A stretch of 64,000 nucleotides of DNA from Limnoglobus roseus (GCF_008254045.1 NZ_CP042425.1:2418001-2482000); one strand, 5' to 3'; numbered from the stretch's first letter, positions 34,764 to 43,850 are shown. The notes: generated from the sequence alone by a model not told the origin. Numbers and translations: made by a program.

Positions 34764-35387
34764 ATGCTTCCGGTAATGCTGGACTTACGCGGCAAGCGTG
34801 TGTTGGTCGTCGGCGGCGGGGCGGTGGGGCGTCGGAAAGCTCTGTCGGCTTTCTCCGCAGGTGCGGCCGTTCGCGTGGTCGCTTTAGAATCTCTGCACGA
34901 AGAGTTCGCGGCCCACGTGTCAATTGAGTGGATCCAGGCAAACTACCACGCGGACCACCTGCAAGGCATGTGCCTGGTCTTCGCGGCCGCGACGCCGGCC
35001 GTCAACGACCGGGTGGCCCTCGACGCCATCCGACGGGGCGTCTGGGTGAATTCCGCGAGCGACCCGACGGCCGGCGATTTTACACTTCCCGCCGTGGTGC
35101 GGCGCGGCGAGCTCACGTTGGCCGCGAGTACCGGTGGGGCGGCTCCGGCCCTGGCCCGCCGGATTCGCGAGAAGTTGGAACGGGAGTTCGACGAACACCT
35201 CGCCACCTGGATTCGCCTCCTCGAAATGATCCGCCCGACCGTCCGCGAGAGCATCGCCGACCCGGAGTTGCGACGGGCACTCCTCGACGACTTCGCCGAC
35301 TGGCCGTGGCTGGAACGGTTGAAGGCGGAAGGCGAGGACGCCACGCGGCGGCTGATGGAGCAGCGGATTCGGGCGGCCGCCCTATAA
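34764..35387 (+). CDS. Precorrin-2 dehydrogenase/sirohydrochlorin ferrochelatase-like protein, 207 aa
   Basis: NAD-binding Met8/CysG-N-terminal-type protein: MLPVMLDLRGKRVLVVGGGA, VGRRKALSAFSAGAAVRVVA, then CLVFAAATPAVNDRVALDAI, GVWVNSASDPTAGDFTLPAV and RGELTLAASTGGAAPALARR. This matches the dehydrogenase of siroheme synthesis, which oxidises precorrin-2. It heads a three-gene cluster with the HemX-like protein and hemA, a common gene neighbourhood for tetrapyrrole synthesis. Confidence 0.9.
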   Translation: MLPVMLDLRGKRVLVVGGGAVGRRKALSAFSAGAAVRVVALESLHEEFAAHVSIEWIQANYHADHLQGMCLVFAAATPAVNDRVALDAIRRGVWVNSASDPTAGDFTLPAVVRRGELTLAASTGGAAPALARRIREKLEREFDEHLATWIRLLEMIRPTVRESIADPELRRALLDDFADWPWLERLKAEGEDATRRLMEQRIRAAAL

Positions 35388-35415
35388 TGCCCGAATCGTT
35401 CCTCGGGACCGCGTT

Positions 35416-36243
35416 ATGAGCCTTTCCACGCTGCAAGGCGTGTCGCACACCTGTTTCGGCCTCAGCTACCTGCTGGCGTTCACCCTGGAACTCGCCCGCA
35501 TCCGCTGGCCGCGAACCGGCCTTCGCACGGCCGGCCTTGTCGTCGGCGCGGTCGGCTTGTTCACGCACTCGGCCTACCTCGCGATCCACCACCCGTCGCT
35601 GGCCGCCCCTTACGGCTCGCTCTTGCTGCTCGCGTGGGTGCTGGCCGTCTTCTACTTCTACGGCAGCCTCCACCACGCCCGACAGGCGTGGGGCATTTTC
35701 GTGCTACCGGTGGTGCTGGGCCTCGTCGCCTTGTCCCTGGTGATCGTTTCCTTGAGTGGGACCGACGACGTGGACGTGCCGGTCTGGCTCGTGGGCGAGA
35801 AGTTTTGGGGCGCGATCCACGGCCTGTTGCTGTTGCTCGCCGCCGTCGGGCTGAGCGTGGCCTTCCTGAGTAGCGTGATGTACCTCGTGCAAGCCCGCCG
35901 CCTGCGGACGAAGGCGAACCCGCTTGGCGCGGTGAAGATTCTGAGTCTCGAACGCCTGGAAGAGATGAGTCGGCGGGCCGTGAACCTCGCCTTCCCGATG
36001 CTGACCGCCGGCGTGCTGTTGGGCATGCTGATGCTGAACCACGAGCCGCCTTCGACGTTGGTGACGCCGTCGCTGAAGGTGCTCGGCAGTTACGGGCTGA
36101 TTCTCGTGGTGGCGATGCTGGTGTACATGCGGTACGCCGCGCACGTGTCGGGTCGGCGGCTGGCCGTCTGGTCGATCCTGGCGTTCGTGCTGCTCGTCGT
36201 GGTGTTGATGGCCGCCCACCCGTTCGTGGAGGGCGGGAAGTGA
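35416..36243 (+). CDS. HemX/CcsA-like cytochrome c assembly membrane protein, 275 aa
   Basis: About eight membrane segments and a pattern typical of the HemX/CcsA (cytochrome c assembly) superfamily: THSAYLAIHHPSLAAPYGSL, LLLLAWVLAVFYFYGSLHHA, AIHGLLLLLAAVGLSVAFLS, MYLVQARRLRTK. HemX homologues next to hemA modulate glutamyl-tRNA reductase levels, and CcsA relatives handle heme export. The gene overlaps hemA by four bases (GTGA), so the two are coupled. Confidence 0.87.
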   Translation: MSLSTLQGVSHTCFGLSYLLAFTLELARIRWPRTGLRTAGLVVGAVGLFTHSAYLAIHHPSLAAPYGSLLLLAWVLAVFYFYGSLHHARQAWGIFVLPVVLGLVALSLVIVSLSGTDDVDVPVWLVGEKFWGAIHGLLLLLAAVGLSVAFLSSVMYLVQARRLRTKANPLGAVKILSLERLEEMSRRAVNLAFPMLTAGVLLGMLMLNHEPPSTLVTPSLKVLGSYGLILVVAMLVYMRYAAHVSGRRLAVWSILAFVLLVVVLMAAHPFVEGGK

Positions 36244-37514
36244 ACCTCCGTATCGTCGGGTGCAACTTCCGCACGGCGAACGTGGACGTCCGCGAACGGC
36301 TCGCGTTCCCCCCTGACCTGCACGCCCGCGCGTCGGCGGAACTCGCCGCCCGGTTCGGCTGCGAGGTCGCGATTCTCTCAACGTGCAACCGCGTCGAGTT
36401 GTTCCTCGCCCGGCCACACGGGGCGACGGTGCTTTCAACGGAACTGGCCACCGAGTTCCTCGGCGAAGTCCACCACGTCCCGCCGGAAACGCTGACCCCG
36501 CACCTGTACTCGCACGCCGACGCCGACGCGACGCGACACTTGTTCCGCGTGGCGGCGAGCCTCGACAGCCTCATCGTCGGCGAAGGGCAGATCGCCGGGC
36601 AGGTGAAGCAAGCCTTCGAGGCGGCGCAGCAACTTGCGACGACGGGGCCGCTGCTGAACGCCCTCTTCCCGCACGCCCTCCGCACGGCCAAGCGGGTCCG
36701 CACCGAGACCGGCATCTCGCTCGGCCACGTCTCCGTTTCCAGCGTCGCCGTCGATTACGTGAAGCAGGTGTTCGACCACTTCGGCGACAAGACCATTCTC
36801 GTCATCGGGGCCGGCAAGATGGGCCGGCTGACGCTGAAACACCTGGAGGAACTGAAGCCCGGCCGTATTCTGGTGGCGAACCGCAGCCCGGAGAAGGCGG
36901 CCGAGGTCGCGGCCGGGTGCGGCGGCACGCCGATCCCGTGGGATAAACTCGACGACGCCCTCGGCGAAGCCGACATCGCCCTCAGCACCACCGGAGCCGG
37001 CGAGCCGATCGTGTCGCAGAAGCGGTTCGACAAACAGGTCCGCCCGAAGCGCCGTCACGGCCGCACGCTCGTAGTGCTGGACATCGCCGTGCCGCGGGAC
37101 TTCGACCCGGCCATCCACGACGGTGACCGCGTCTGCCTGTTCAACATCGACGACCTGACCCGCATCCGCGAACAAACGATCGCCGAGCGGCAGTCGCACA
37201 TCCGCCCGGCCGAGGCGATTGTCGCCGCCGAGGTGAAGAACTTCACCGACGACTGGCAGCGCCGCAAGAACGGCCCGGTGATCCAGCAACTCCGCAGCGA
37301 GGTGGACAAGGTCCGCGACGAGGTGCTGACGCCGCTGCTCGCGAAGCTGAACGGCAAGCTCTCGCTGGCCGAGAAGGAGCAAGTTGCGGCCGCCTTCCGC
37401 CTCTTCCAGAACAAACTCCTGCACGGCCCGATTGCCGCGCTGCAAGACGCCAGCAAGGAGGGCGACCGCGGCACGCTGATCGAGGCGATGAAGAAACTGT
37501 TCCGCCTGGGGTAA
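36240..37514 (+). CDS. hemA: Glutamyl-tRNA reductase, 424 aa
   Basis: First committed step of C5 tetrapyrrole synthesis: reduces glutamyl-tRNA to glutamate-1-semialdehyde. Seen: ILSTCNRVELFL with the catalytic Cys (about residue 48), LDSLIVGEGQIAGQVKQAFE, the NADPH site VIGAGKMGRLTLKHL, NRSPEKAAEVA and the C-terminal dimerisation helix (EKEQVAAAFRLFQNKLLHGP). Start GTG 36240 overlaps the HemX stop and lies at the family's usual N-terminus (NLRIVGCNFRTANVDVRERL). The wider cluster lacks hemC and hemD, which must be elsewhere. Confidence 0.97.
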   Translation: MNLRIVGCNFRTANVDVRERLAFPPDLHARASAELAARFGCEVAILSTCNRVELFLARPHGATVLSTELATEFLGEVHHVPPETLTPHLYSHADADATRHLFRVAASLDSLIVGEGQIAGQVKQAFEAAQQLATTGPLLNALFPHALRTAKRVRTETGISLGHVSVSSVAVDYVKQVFDHFGDKTILVIGAGKMGRLTLKHLEELKPGRILVANRSPEKAAEVAAGCGGTPIPWDKLDDALGEADIALSTTGAGEPIVSQKRFDKQVRPKRRHGRTLVVLDIAVPRDFDPAIHDGDRVCLFNIDDLTRIREQTIAERQSHIRPAEAIVAAEVKNFTDDWQRRKNGPVIQQLRSEVDKVRDEVLTPLLAKLNGKLSLAEKEQVAAAFRLFQNKLLHGPIAALQDASKEGDRGTLIEAMKKLFRLG

Positions 37515-37518
37515 CGCC

Positions 37519-38247
37519 ATGCCGATCCACGACTGGACGATCGTTGAGGCGGGCATCTATCACGCTTTCCACCACAGTTGGATCGCTTTCCTGAGTGCCG
37601 CACTGAACGACGGCCTTCTGCCGCCCGACCACTACGCTCTGCCGGAGCAGGACGTGGGCGGGTACGTTGCGGATGTGGTGGCCCTCCACGGCCGCAGCTC
37701 GGCTCCCTCGCCCAGCCCTCCGACGGCGACTGTGATGGCGGTCGCCCCGCTCGCGAGCGTGATCAGTCAGGCCGATCCCGCCCGCACCCGTAAGCGGCGG
37801 AGCCACGTCGCGATCAAGCACGTCAGCGGCTACGAGACGTTCGCGATCATCGAACTCGTGTCGCCGGGGAACAAGGACAATCGCAACGGGTTCCTCGTCT
37901 TCGTGCAGAAGGCTTGCGACCTGATCGAACGGCGGATCAACTTGATGGTCGTCGATCTCTTTCCGCCCGGCCCCCGCGACCCGCAGGGAATTCACGCGGC
38001 CATTTGGGGCGAACTGGCGCACGACGACTTCACCCCGCCGCCGGACAAGCCGCTGACCGTCGTGAGTTACGAGGCCGCCTTCCCACCCAAAGCGTACCTC
38101 GAACCGCGAGCGGTCGGCGACCGGCTGCCGGACATGCCGCTCTTTCTCGAACCGGGTCGCCACATCCAGGTGCCGCTGGAAGCGACGTACCAGACGACGT
38201 GGAACGCCACGCCGCAACGGTGGCGGGCGGCGGTGGAATCGCGCTAG
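37519..38247 (+). CDS. DUF4058 family protein, 242 aa
   Basis: Matches the DUF4058 family common in planctomycetes and cyanobacteria: start MPIHDWTIVEAGIYHAFHHS, middle RRSHVAIKHVSGYETFAIIE, LVSPGNKDNRNGFLVFVQKA and the LVVDLFPPGPRDPQGI segment. Function unknown; a nuclease-like fold has been suggested for the family, but I see no catalytic signature that settles it. It starts 4 bases after hemA and converges with a DUF1559 gene, overlapping by four bases. Confidence 0.85.
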   Translation: MPIHDWTIVEAGIYHAFHHSWIAFLSAALNDGLLPPDHYALPEQDVGGYVADVVALHGRSSAPSPSPPTATVMAVAPLASVISQADPARTRKRRSHVAIKHVSGYETFAIIELVSPGNKDNRNGFLVFVQKACDLIERRINLMVVDLFPPGPRDPQGIHAAIWGELAHDDFTPPPDKPLTVVSYEAAFPPKAYLEPRAVGDRLPDMPLFLEPGRHIQVPLEATYQTTWNATPQRWRAAVESR

Positions 38248-39134
38248 TTTTCACCGCCGTTATCCTTCTCTGCCTGCGTCGCCATCGCCCGCAGCACGTC
38301 GCCGCTTATACTCTTGTTCAGAGTTCTCACGCTGCCGTCGCACATCGCGAAGTTCACGCCGTCGCGGTGGTTGCTCGAAAAGTGGTTCGCCTGCTTCGGC
38401 TTCGTCGCGCCATCGGTCATGCCGCCGGCCGTGCCGAGAACGAAGTTAGCACTGTCGCGCAGTTCCGGGGCGAAGCCGCTGCCCGCGGGCGGGAAGTGCC
38501 CGGCTCCCGCCACGGCCCCGACCCACGTCGATTCGCCGGTACGGAACGAGCGTTCGCCGACGAGCAGCGTGTTTGACAGGCCGTTGGTAATGTCGTCGAA
38601 CTTCACCTTGCTGTCGCGGAACAGCACGCCGTCGCCCTCGACGTGTGGCTCCGTCGTGCCGCAGACGCCGACGTAGTTCGACGCAGCGATGTCGCAGATC
38701 GGGGCGAGCGGGTCGCCGTTCGCGGTGCGATGGTAGAGCATGAATGTGGTCGGCGCCGAACCGGTTGGACAGCGAAAAAACCGGAATGGGATGGTGCGGC
38801 TATATTTGTTCTCGACAACCTCGATCGGTAGGTTTTGTTTAGTTCGACTGTAGTAGTCCGAGGATTCGAGATAGTTAATCAGAAGCGATCCCCATGCCCA
38901 CCCCGGCCCCCAATCGTTCGGTCCATTTGGCGTCGTGACGAACCCTGGCGGAAGACCGCCGGACGTGTCGTGCCAACCGTGAAACCCGATGCCGAGTTGC
39001 TTCAAATTGTTCGCACACATTGCGCGGTTGGCGCTGGCACGCATCGCCACGATGCCGGTCACGACGAGACCCATCGTGAGAATCGCAATTCCGACGAGAA
39101 CGATCACGTTGCGTCGTTGGACACCGGTCGGCAT
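38244..39134 (-). CDS. DUF1559 pseudopilin-like protein lacking the usual prepilin start, 296 aa
   Basis: DUF1559 core features: CANNLKQLGIGFHGWHDTSG, GLPPGFVTTPNGPNDWGPGW, DDITNGLSNTLLVGERSF, and the C-terminal FAMCDGSVRTLNKSISGDVL. A single N-terminal membrane helix is present (NVIVLVGIAILTMGLVVTGI), but the prepilin peptidase motif with [16 protein letters not shown], present in the 56.75 kb paralogue, is missing. It may therefore be membrane-anchored rather than processed. Role in planctomycete cell surfaces unknown. Confidence 0.9.
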   Translation of the reverse strand: MPTGVQRRNVIVLVGIAILTMGLVVTGIVAMRASANRAMCANNLKQLGIGFHGWHDTSGGLPPGFVTTPNGPNDWGPGWAWGSLLINYLESSDYYSRTKQNLPIEVVENKYSRTIPFRFFRCPTGSAPTTFMLYHRTANGDPLAPICDIAASNYVGVCGTTEPHVEGDGVLFRDSKVKFDDITNGLSNTLLVGERSFRTGESTWVGAVAGAGHFPPAGSGFAPELRDSANFVLGTAGGMTDGATKPKQANHFSSNHRDGVNFAMCDGSVRTLNKSISGDVLRAMATQAEKDNGGEN

Positions 39135-39168
39135 GAGAGAGCCTCCGCAGAAAGGCCACCGCCTTCTT

Positions 39169-39660
39169 TCAGTCTAACCCGCCCAAGTGCTTCGCCCGCC
39201 CCGGCAGCGGGTAGATTTCCAGCAGCCCGTAGCTCGTGTCGGTCATCCCCAGCGAGCGGTAGGTCTGCTTCGCCCGTGCGTTGTCGGCTTCCACGTACAA
39301 CCGCAGGCCGATCACCGTCGGGTCGGCCGTCGCCCGCTCTTGGACGTGCTGATACAGTGCGCGGAAGACGCCGCCGCGGCGGGCGTCTTCGCGCACGTAC
39401 ACGCTCTGAATCCACCAGAACCAGCCGTTGCGCCAGTCGCTCCACTCGAACGTGACGAGCGTTTGCCCGACGACTTCGCCGCCGCGCTCGGCCACGGTGT
39501 AGAAACCCTTGTGCGGGTCTTCGAGGCCGGCGGTCACGCCGGCGAGCAGTACGGCTTCGTCGAGGCGGACGTGTTCGCTCTCCCACGCGAGGCGGCGGTT
39601 GTACTCGGCGATCACGGCCGCGTCCGCGAGATTCGCGGGGCGAATGGTTAGGTTGGGCAT
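39169..39660 (-). CDS. GNAT-family N-acetyltransferase, 163 aa
   Basis: GNAT fold: TIRPANLADAAVIAEYNRRL at the start, beta4/beta5 VGQTLVTFEWSDWRNGWFWW, acetyl-CoA loop VYVREDARRGGVFRALYQHV (R-x-x-G/R pattern) and LRLYVEADNARAKQTYRSLG before the C-terminus. Acyl acceptor unknown. Divergent from apt with a 71-base spacer containing CTGACCCCTGACTCCTGACC repeats. Confidence 0.88.
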   Translation of the reverse strand: MPNLTIRPANLADAAVIAEYNRRLAWESEHVRLDEAVLLAGVTAGLEDPHKGFYTVAERGGEVVGQTLVTFEWSDWRNGWFWWIQSVYVREDARRGGVFRALYQHVQERATADPTVIGLRLYVEADNARAKQTYRSLGMTDTSYGLLEIYPLPGRAKHLGGLD

Positions 39661-39731
39661 CTCGTCCCCGCTATAAAGGATGTCGCGGCCAACGTCGTCT
39701 GACCCCTGACTCCTGACCCCTGGCCCTTGAA

Positions 39732-40244
39732 ATGGAACTGAACCCGTTCATCCGCGACATCCCCGATTTTCCGAAGCCCGGCATTCTCTTCAAGGACATC
39801 ACGCCGCTGTTGATGAACGCGACGGCGTTCCAACACTCCATTGATCTGCTGTCGATCCAGTTCGCCGGGCAGAAGATCGACGCCATTGCGGCGGCCGAGG
39901 CTCGCGGGTTCCTGTTCGCCGCCCCGCTCGCACTGAAGTTGCACAAGCCGCTCGTACCGCTGCGGAAGCCGGGGAAGTTGCCGTACCGCACGTACAGCCT
40001 GAAGTACGACCTCGAATACGGTCAGGCCGAACTGCACATGCACGTTGACGGCGTCGAGCTCGGCCAGCGGGTGCTGCTGGTGGACGATGTCCTGGCGACC
40101 GGCGGCACGATGGCGGCCGGTGGTCAACTCATTGAGCAAGCCGGCGGCACCGTGGCCGGGTGCGCGTTCCTCGTCGAACTCGCCTTCCTAAATGGCCGGG
40201 CCAAGCTGCCGAACTACGACGTGTTCAGCCTGCTCACATACTAA
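39732..40244 (+). CDS. apt: Adenine phosphoribosyltransferase, 170 aa
   Basis: Salvages adenine to AMP with PRPP. Seen: FIRDIPDFPKPGILFKDITP, EARGFLFAAPLALKLHKPLV, RKPGKLPYRTYSLKYDLEYG and the PRPP motif VLLVDDVLATGGTMAAGGQL. Length matches the family (170-180). It has no obvious Shine-Dalgarno sequence. A membrane protein gene follows after 12 bases. Confidence 0.96.
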   Translation: MELNPFIRDIPDFPKPGILFKDITPLLMNATAFQHSIDLLSIQFAGQKIDAIAAAEARGFLFAAPLALKLHKPLVPLRKPGKLPYRTYSLKYDLEYGQAELHMHVDGVELGQRVLLVDDVLATGGTMAAGGQLIEQAGGTVAGCAFLVELAFLNGRAKLPNYDVFSLLTY

Positions 40245-40256
40245 CGAAAGACCGAC

Positions 40257-40787
40257 ATGAACGAGTACGACGACGACCGCCGGGACGACTATTCGAATAA
40301 CCCCGAGCGCGAGGACATCCTCGACGCGGCCCATGCGAAAACCAAAGCCCCGGGGATTCTTCTCATCATCTTCGGGGCGATCACGTTCGGCCTAGCAGCG
40401 CTAAATACGATGCAACTGAAGGAACTGGACAAGACATTTGACGAGGCGGTCGTCCAGAACGACGAGAAGATCGACGCCGACCCGAAACTGACGGACGACG
40501 AGAAAAAACAAAGAAAGGAGATGCTCGCCAAGGCCATGGACGTCGCAAAGAAGGTCGTGCCGCCCGTGGTCTACGCGAACCTCGGGGCCGGGGCGTTACT
40601 CATGCTGGGCGGGTTGTGCCTGATCCGACTAACGGCCGGTTGGCTTGTCGGGCTGGCCTGTGTCGTGGGCATCATTCCGTTCACCACCGCCTGTTGCACC
40701 GGCTTCCCGTTCGGCATCTGGGGGTTGATCGCACTGAACAACAAGATCGTGCGGGCCGGCTATCGCGCGAAGGCGAGCATGGGGTAG
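40257..40787 (+). CDS. Membrane protein of unknown function, 176 aa
   Basis: Acidic, charged N-terminus (MNEYDDDRRDDYSNNPERED) followed by three or four membrane segments (GILLIIFGAITFGLAALNTM; YANLGAGALLMLGGLCLIRL; GWLVGLACVVGIIPFTTACC) and a lysine-rich cytoplasmic loop between the first two. Ends with GFPFGIWGLIALNNKIV, a C-terminal pattern also seen in the next gene (GLPFGVWTMVAMFDRDV). It starts 12 bases after apt. Confidence 0.7.
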   Translation: MNEYDDDRRDDYSNNPEREDILDAAHAKTKAPGILLIIFGAITFGLAALNTMQLKELDKTFDEAVVQNDEKIDADPKLTDDEKKQRKEMLAKAMDVAKKVVPPVVYANLGAGALLMLGGLCLIRLTAGWLVGLACVVGIIPFTTACCTGFPFGIWGLIALNNKIVRAGYRAKASMG

Positions 40788-40830
40788 TCAATCGTCGCCC
40801 CGGCTTTCCCAGCCTCTCCCCGGAAATCCG

Positions 40831-41919
40831 ATGCCCGAACATCCGCCCGATGAACCCGACCCGGCAACGGTGCCGGAGTCAAGACCGCTGTCCGAAGCCG
40901 AGGCCGCCGCGCTGCTGAACGGTGAGGAACCCGCAGCGGCGGCGGACATGCAGCCGATCATCCTGGAGGAAGAAGCGGAGGCGTCCCGCGTCGTTCGCTC
41001 GGGGTGGCGGCCCCCGGGGGCGAAGGAGCGCGAGCGGTTGGCACTCCGCGAATCGGCCCGGCGCACCGTCCGCACGCCGGTGCTCCTGCTGCGCCTGGCG
41101 TCGTACCTCAATTTCGCCATCGTCGCGTTCATTTTTTCCGTTCACGTACTCGACGAGTTCCACCTCCTCGGCCCGACCGGCCTCTCGCCCAACCCGGAGG
41201 CGAGCCGAATCCGGTCGTTCGTCGTTTACGGGTTGGCCGGGTTCTCGTTCGTGCAAGCCGTCTGCGCATTCACGGCGGCCTCGGGCATCCGCCGGTTTTC
41301 GAGCAGCGGCGGGACGATCGTGTGCCTCCTGGTCGCGATGATCCCCACCGGCTGGGCATTCATCCCGGCCCTGTACTTCACCTTCGAATTCGTCTTCGCG
41401 GTGGTGCCGGTCGCCATCGTGCAGGCGGTGGTCGGGGGCCTTGCCATGCGGGCGATGCTTCGCCGGGACGTCGTGATGGTTTACTACCAAGACCGCGGGC
41501 GGGACGTTGGTCCGGAGACGGTGGCGGACATCCGCGTGAACGCCTGGTTGAAGCCGTCGGTGATCGGGTTGATTGCGATCGCGATTGTGGCGGCGGTGGC
41601 CATCGCGGTGTTCTTCGGGGTGTTCGCCAGGCCCCCGGCCGCGGCCCTCAAAAGCCCCCGTGCCCGGGCCGCCTACGAATTCGGGATGGCGGTCGGACTT
41701 TGTATAATGGTCGGCTGGACGTCGCTAACCCTGGTGACGGGCCTGTTCGTCCGCAACCGGGTGGCCCGACCGATGGTCTTGATCGGGTCGGTCATCGTGT
41801 GCTTGCCGATGAGTTTGCTGTGGGTCGTTGGCCTCCCGTTCGGCGTGTGGACGATGGTCGCGATGTTCGATCGGGACGTGACCCGGGCTTTTCTCCCGGC
41901 GCGGCCGAAGCGGAGGTAG
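40831..41919 (+). CDS. Membrane protein of unknown function, 362 aa
   Basis: About 90 residues of proline- and glutamate-rich cytoplasmic N-terminus, then seven or so membrane segments (RLASYLNFAIVAFIFSVHVL; FVVYGLAGFSFVQAVCAF; VIGLIAIAIVAAVAIAVFFG; GMAVGLCIMVGWTSLTLVTG). C-terminal GLPFGVWTMVAMFDRDV resembles the end of the preceding protein, so the two may belong to one family of planctomycete membrane proteins. Three bases separate it from hisI. Confidence 0.7.
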   Translation: MPEHPPDEPDPATVPESRPLSEAEAAALLNGEEPAAAADMQPIILEEEAEASRVVRSGWRPPGAKERERLALRESARRTVRTPVLLLRLASYLNFAIVAFIFSVHVLDEFHLLGPTGLSPNPEASRIRSFVVYGLAGFSFVQAVCAFTAASGIRRFSSSGGTIVCLLVAMIPTGWAFIPALYFTFEFVFAVVPVAIVQAVVGGLAMRAMLRRDVVMVYYQDRGRDVGPETVADIRVNAWLKPSVIGLIAIAIVAAVAIAVFFGVFARPPAAALKSPRARAAYEFGMAVGLCIMVGWTSLTLVTGLFVRNRVARPMVLIGSVIVCLPMSLLWVVGLPFGVWTMVAMFDRDVTRAFLPARPKRR

Positions 41920-41922
41920 GAC

Positions 41923-42294
41923 GTGTTGAACTTCGACAAGGTCGGCGGCCTGATCTCGGCCATCGCCCAGGACGCGGACACCGGCGAGGTACTGATGATC
42001 GCGTGGATGAACCGCGAGGCGTTCGACGAGACGGTTCGCACCAACCGGGCCGTCTACTTCAGCCGGAGCCGTAACAAGCTGTGGCGGAAGGGCGAAGAGA
42101 GCGGCAACGTGCAGGAGGTGAAGGGCATCTTCATCGACTGTGACGCCGACGCGGTGCTGCTGAAAGTGAAACAAATCGGCGGGGCGGCGTGCCACGAGGG
42201 GTACAAGTCCTGTTTCTTCCGCGAGCTGACCGGCGACGACCTCAAAGTGATCGGCGAACGGGTCTTCGACCCGAAGGCCGTGTACGGGAAGTGA
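41923..42294 (+). CDS. hisI: Phosphoribosyl-AMP cyclohydrolase, 123 aa
   Basis: Third step of histidine synthesis. Seen: [40 protein letters not shown], the metal-binding pattern [15 protein letters not shown], and [12 protein letters not shown] with paired cysteines. It is the stand-alone HisI domain; no HisE fusion is present. Start GTG 41923 has GGAGGTAGG upstream. It is isolated from other his genes. Confidence 0.95.
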   Translation: MLNFDKVGGLISAIAQDADTGEVLMIAWMNREAFDETVRTNRAVYFSRSRNKLWRKGEESGNVQEVKGIFIDCDADAVLLKVKQIGGAACHEGYKSCFFRELTGDDLKVIGERVFDPKAVYGK

Positions 42295-42408
42295 CGCCGA
42301 AACGGTATGAAATTCGCCCGGCGCTCTGGACGCGCACAGCTTTCTAACTAGATCAATCCGTCTGACTGCGCCGACAGCGCGGGTCCAGACACGCTTTCCA
42401 GGTGGATC

Positions 42409-42873
42409 ATGGCGAAGACAGTCACCGCACAAGTGAAATTGCAGTGCCCGGGTGGCACGGCGACCCCGGCCCCGCCGGTCGGCCCGGCCCTCGGTGCCCA
42501 CGGCGTCAACATCGGCCAGTTCGTGAAGCAATTCAACGACAAGACGGCCGGCCCGGACACGAAGGGCCTGATGCTGCCCGTGATCATCACGGTGTACTCG
42601 GACCGCAGCTTCGAGTTCAAAATCAAGTCGCCGCCGGCGGCCGTGCTCATCAAGCTCGCCGCGAAGATTCCGGCCGGCAAGAAGCAAGGCAAGGAAGTGA
42701 TTCCGGCCACCGCGAAGAAGCAAGGCAAGTACACGAATCACACGCTGACGCAGGCCCAGGTCGCGGAAATCGCGAAGAAGAAGCTGAACGACCTGAACGC
42801 CCGCGACGTGGACCACGCCGCCCGCATCATCGCCGGGACCGCCCGCAGCATGGGCATCACGGTCACGGCCTGA
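42409..42873 (+). CDS. rplK: 50S ribosomal protein L11, 154 aa
   Basis: Typical L11: [39 protein letters not shown], then the C-terminal RNA-binding domain ([33 protein letters not shown]). Slightly longer than the usual 141-142 because of insertions such as DTKGLM. First gene of the rplKAJL group; the usual upstream nusG/secE are about 12 kb away. Confidence 0.98.
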   Translation: MAKTVTAQVKLQCPGGTATPAPPVGPALGAHGVNIGQFVKQFNDKTAGPDTKGLMLPVIITVYSDRSFEFKIKSPPAAVLIKLAAKIPAGKKQGKEVIPATAKKQGKYTNHTLTQAQVAEIAKKKLNDLNARDVDHAARIIAGTARSMGITVTA

Positions 42874-42903
42874 GCCGGATAACCGGTACAGTTTGAACAA
42901 CGT

Positions 42904-42931
42904 CCCCGGAAGGTCCGGGGATGATTTTTTT
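42904..42931 (+). terminator. Intrinsic terminator-like hairpin between rplK and rplA
   Basis: CCCCGGA (42904-42910), loop AGG, TCCGGGG (42914-42920), then ATGA and seven T residues (42925-42931): a GC-rich stem followed closely by a T-tract. It lies 30 bases after the rplK stop and 17 bases before the L1 start, a position suited to an attenuator separating L11 from L1-L10-L12 expression. Confidence 0.75.
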
Positions 42932-42947
42932 GAGTGCGAGAAGGATC

Positions 42948-43850
42948 ATGGCCAAAGAAAACGCCGATACTCAGGCCGCGGGTCAACCGCAGGCCGAGGC
43001 GAAGGCCAGTCCGGTCGCCGAACCGAAGCCGACGGACGCCGCGACACCCGCGACGCCCCCGGCCAAGGACGGTGCCCCGACTGCTGCTTCGACCTCGGCA
43101 GCAGTCGATCCCAACCAGCCCAAGAAGAAGAAGTCCGCCGGGGTCTGCCCGCCGCGCGGCAAGAAGCTCAAGAAGGTCGTCGCGGCCAACGCCAAGAAGG
43201 CGAAGGACGCCGGCGTGCTCCCGCTCAAGGCGGCCGTCGCGCTGCTGAAGACGCTGAAGCGGTCGAAGTTCGACGAGACGATCGAGATTCACATCAACAC
43301 CGGCATCGACCCGACGCAGGGCGATCAGATGGTCCGTGGGGCCGTGCCGCTCCCGAACGGGATTGGCAAGTCGGTCCGCGTGGCCGTGTTCTGCCAGGCC
43401 GACAAGCAAGCCATCGCGAAGGCGGCCGGGGCCGACGTGGTCGGTGCCGCCGACCTCGTCGAAAAGGTCCAGAAGGAAGGCTTCATGGACTTCGACGTGG
43501 CGATCACCACGCAAGACATGATGCCGCAGGTCGCCCGCCTCGGTAAGGTCCTCGGCCCACGCGGGCTGATGCCGACGCCGAAGGCCGGCACCGTGATCCC
43601 GGCGAACGCCGATATCGCCGCGGCGGTCAAGGAATTCAAGGCGGGTAAGGTCGAGTACCGCTCCGACAAGACCGCGCAGATTCACGCGGGCGTCGGCAAG
43701 ATGAGCTTCGACGAGCCGAAGCTGATCGAGAACATTAACGTGTTCGTGGAGGCCGTTCGCGCGGCCAAGCCGAACGGGGTGAAGGGCAACTTCATCCAGG
43801 GCATCGTGCTGTCCGCGACCATGTGTCCGGGCATCCGAGTCTCGATGTAA
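42948..43850 (+). CDS. rplA: 50S ribosomal protein L1 with N-terminal extension, 300 aa
   Basis: ATG 42948 with GAGAAGGA upstream. The L1 core is clear: LPLKAAVALLKTLKRSKFDE, KSVRVAVFCQADKQAIAKAA, LGKVLGPRGLMPTPKAGTVI, and the C-terminal INVFVEAVRAAKPNGVKGNF. It carries about 75 extra N-terminal residues rich in Ala, Pro, Glu and Lys (ADTQAAGQPQAEAKASPVAE) before KKLKKVVAANAKKAKDAG; usual L1 is about 230 residues. In E. coli L1 represses the L11-L1 operon. NusG in this window has a similar tail. Confidence 0.97.
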   Translation: MAKENADTQAAGQPQAEAKASPVAEPKPTDAATPATPPAKDGAPTAASTSAAVDPNQPKKKKSAGVCPPRGKKLKKVVAANAKKAKDAGVLPLKAAVALLKTLKRSKFDETIEIHINTGIDPTQGDQMVRGAVPLPNGIGKSVRVAVFCQADKQAIAKAAGADVVGAADLVEKVQKEGFMDFDVAITTQDMMPQVARLGKVLGPRGLMPTPKAGTVIPANADIAAAVKEFKAGKVEYRSDKTAQIHAGVGKMSFDEPKLIENINVFVEAVRAAKPNGVKGNFIQGIVLSATMCPGIRVSM

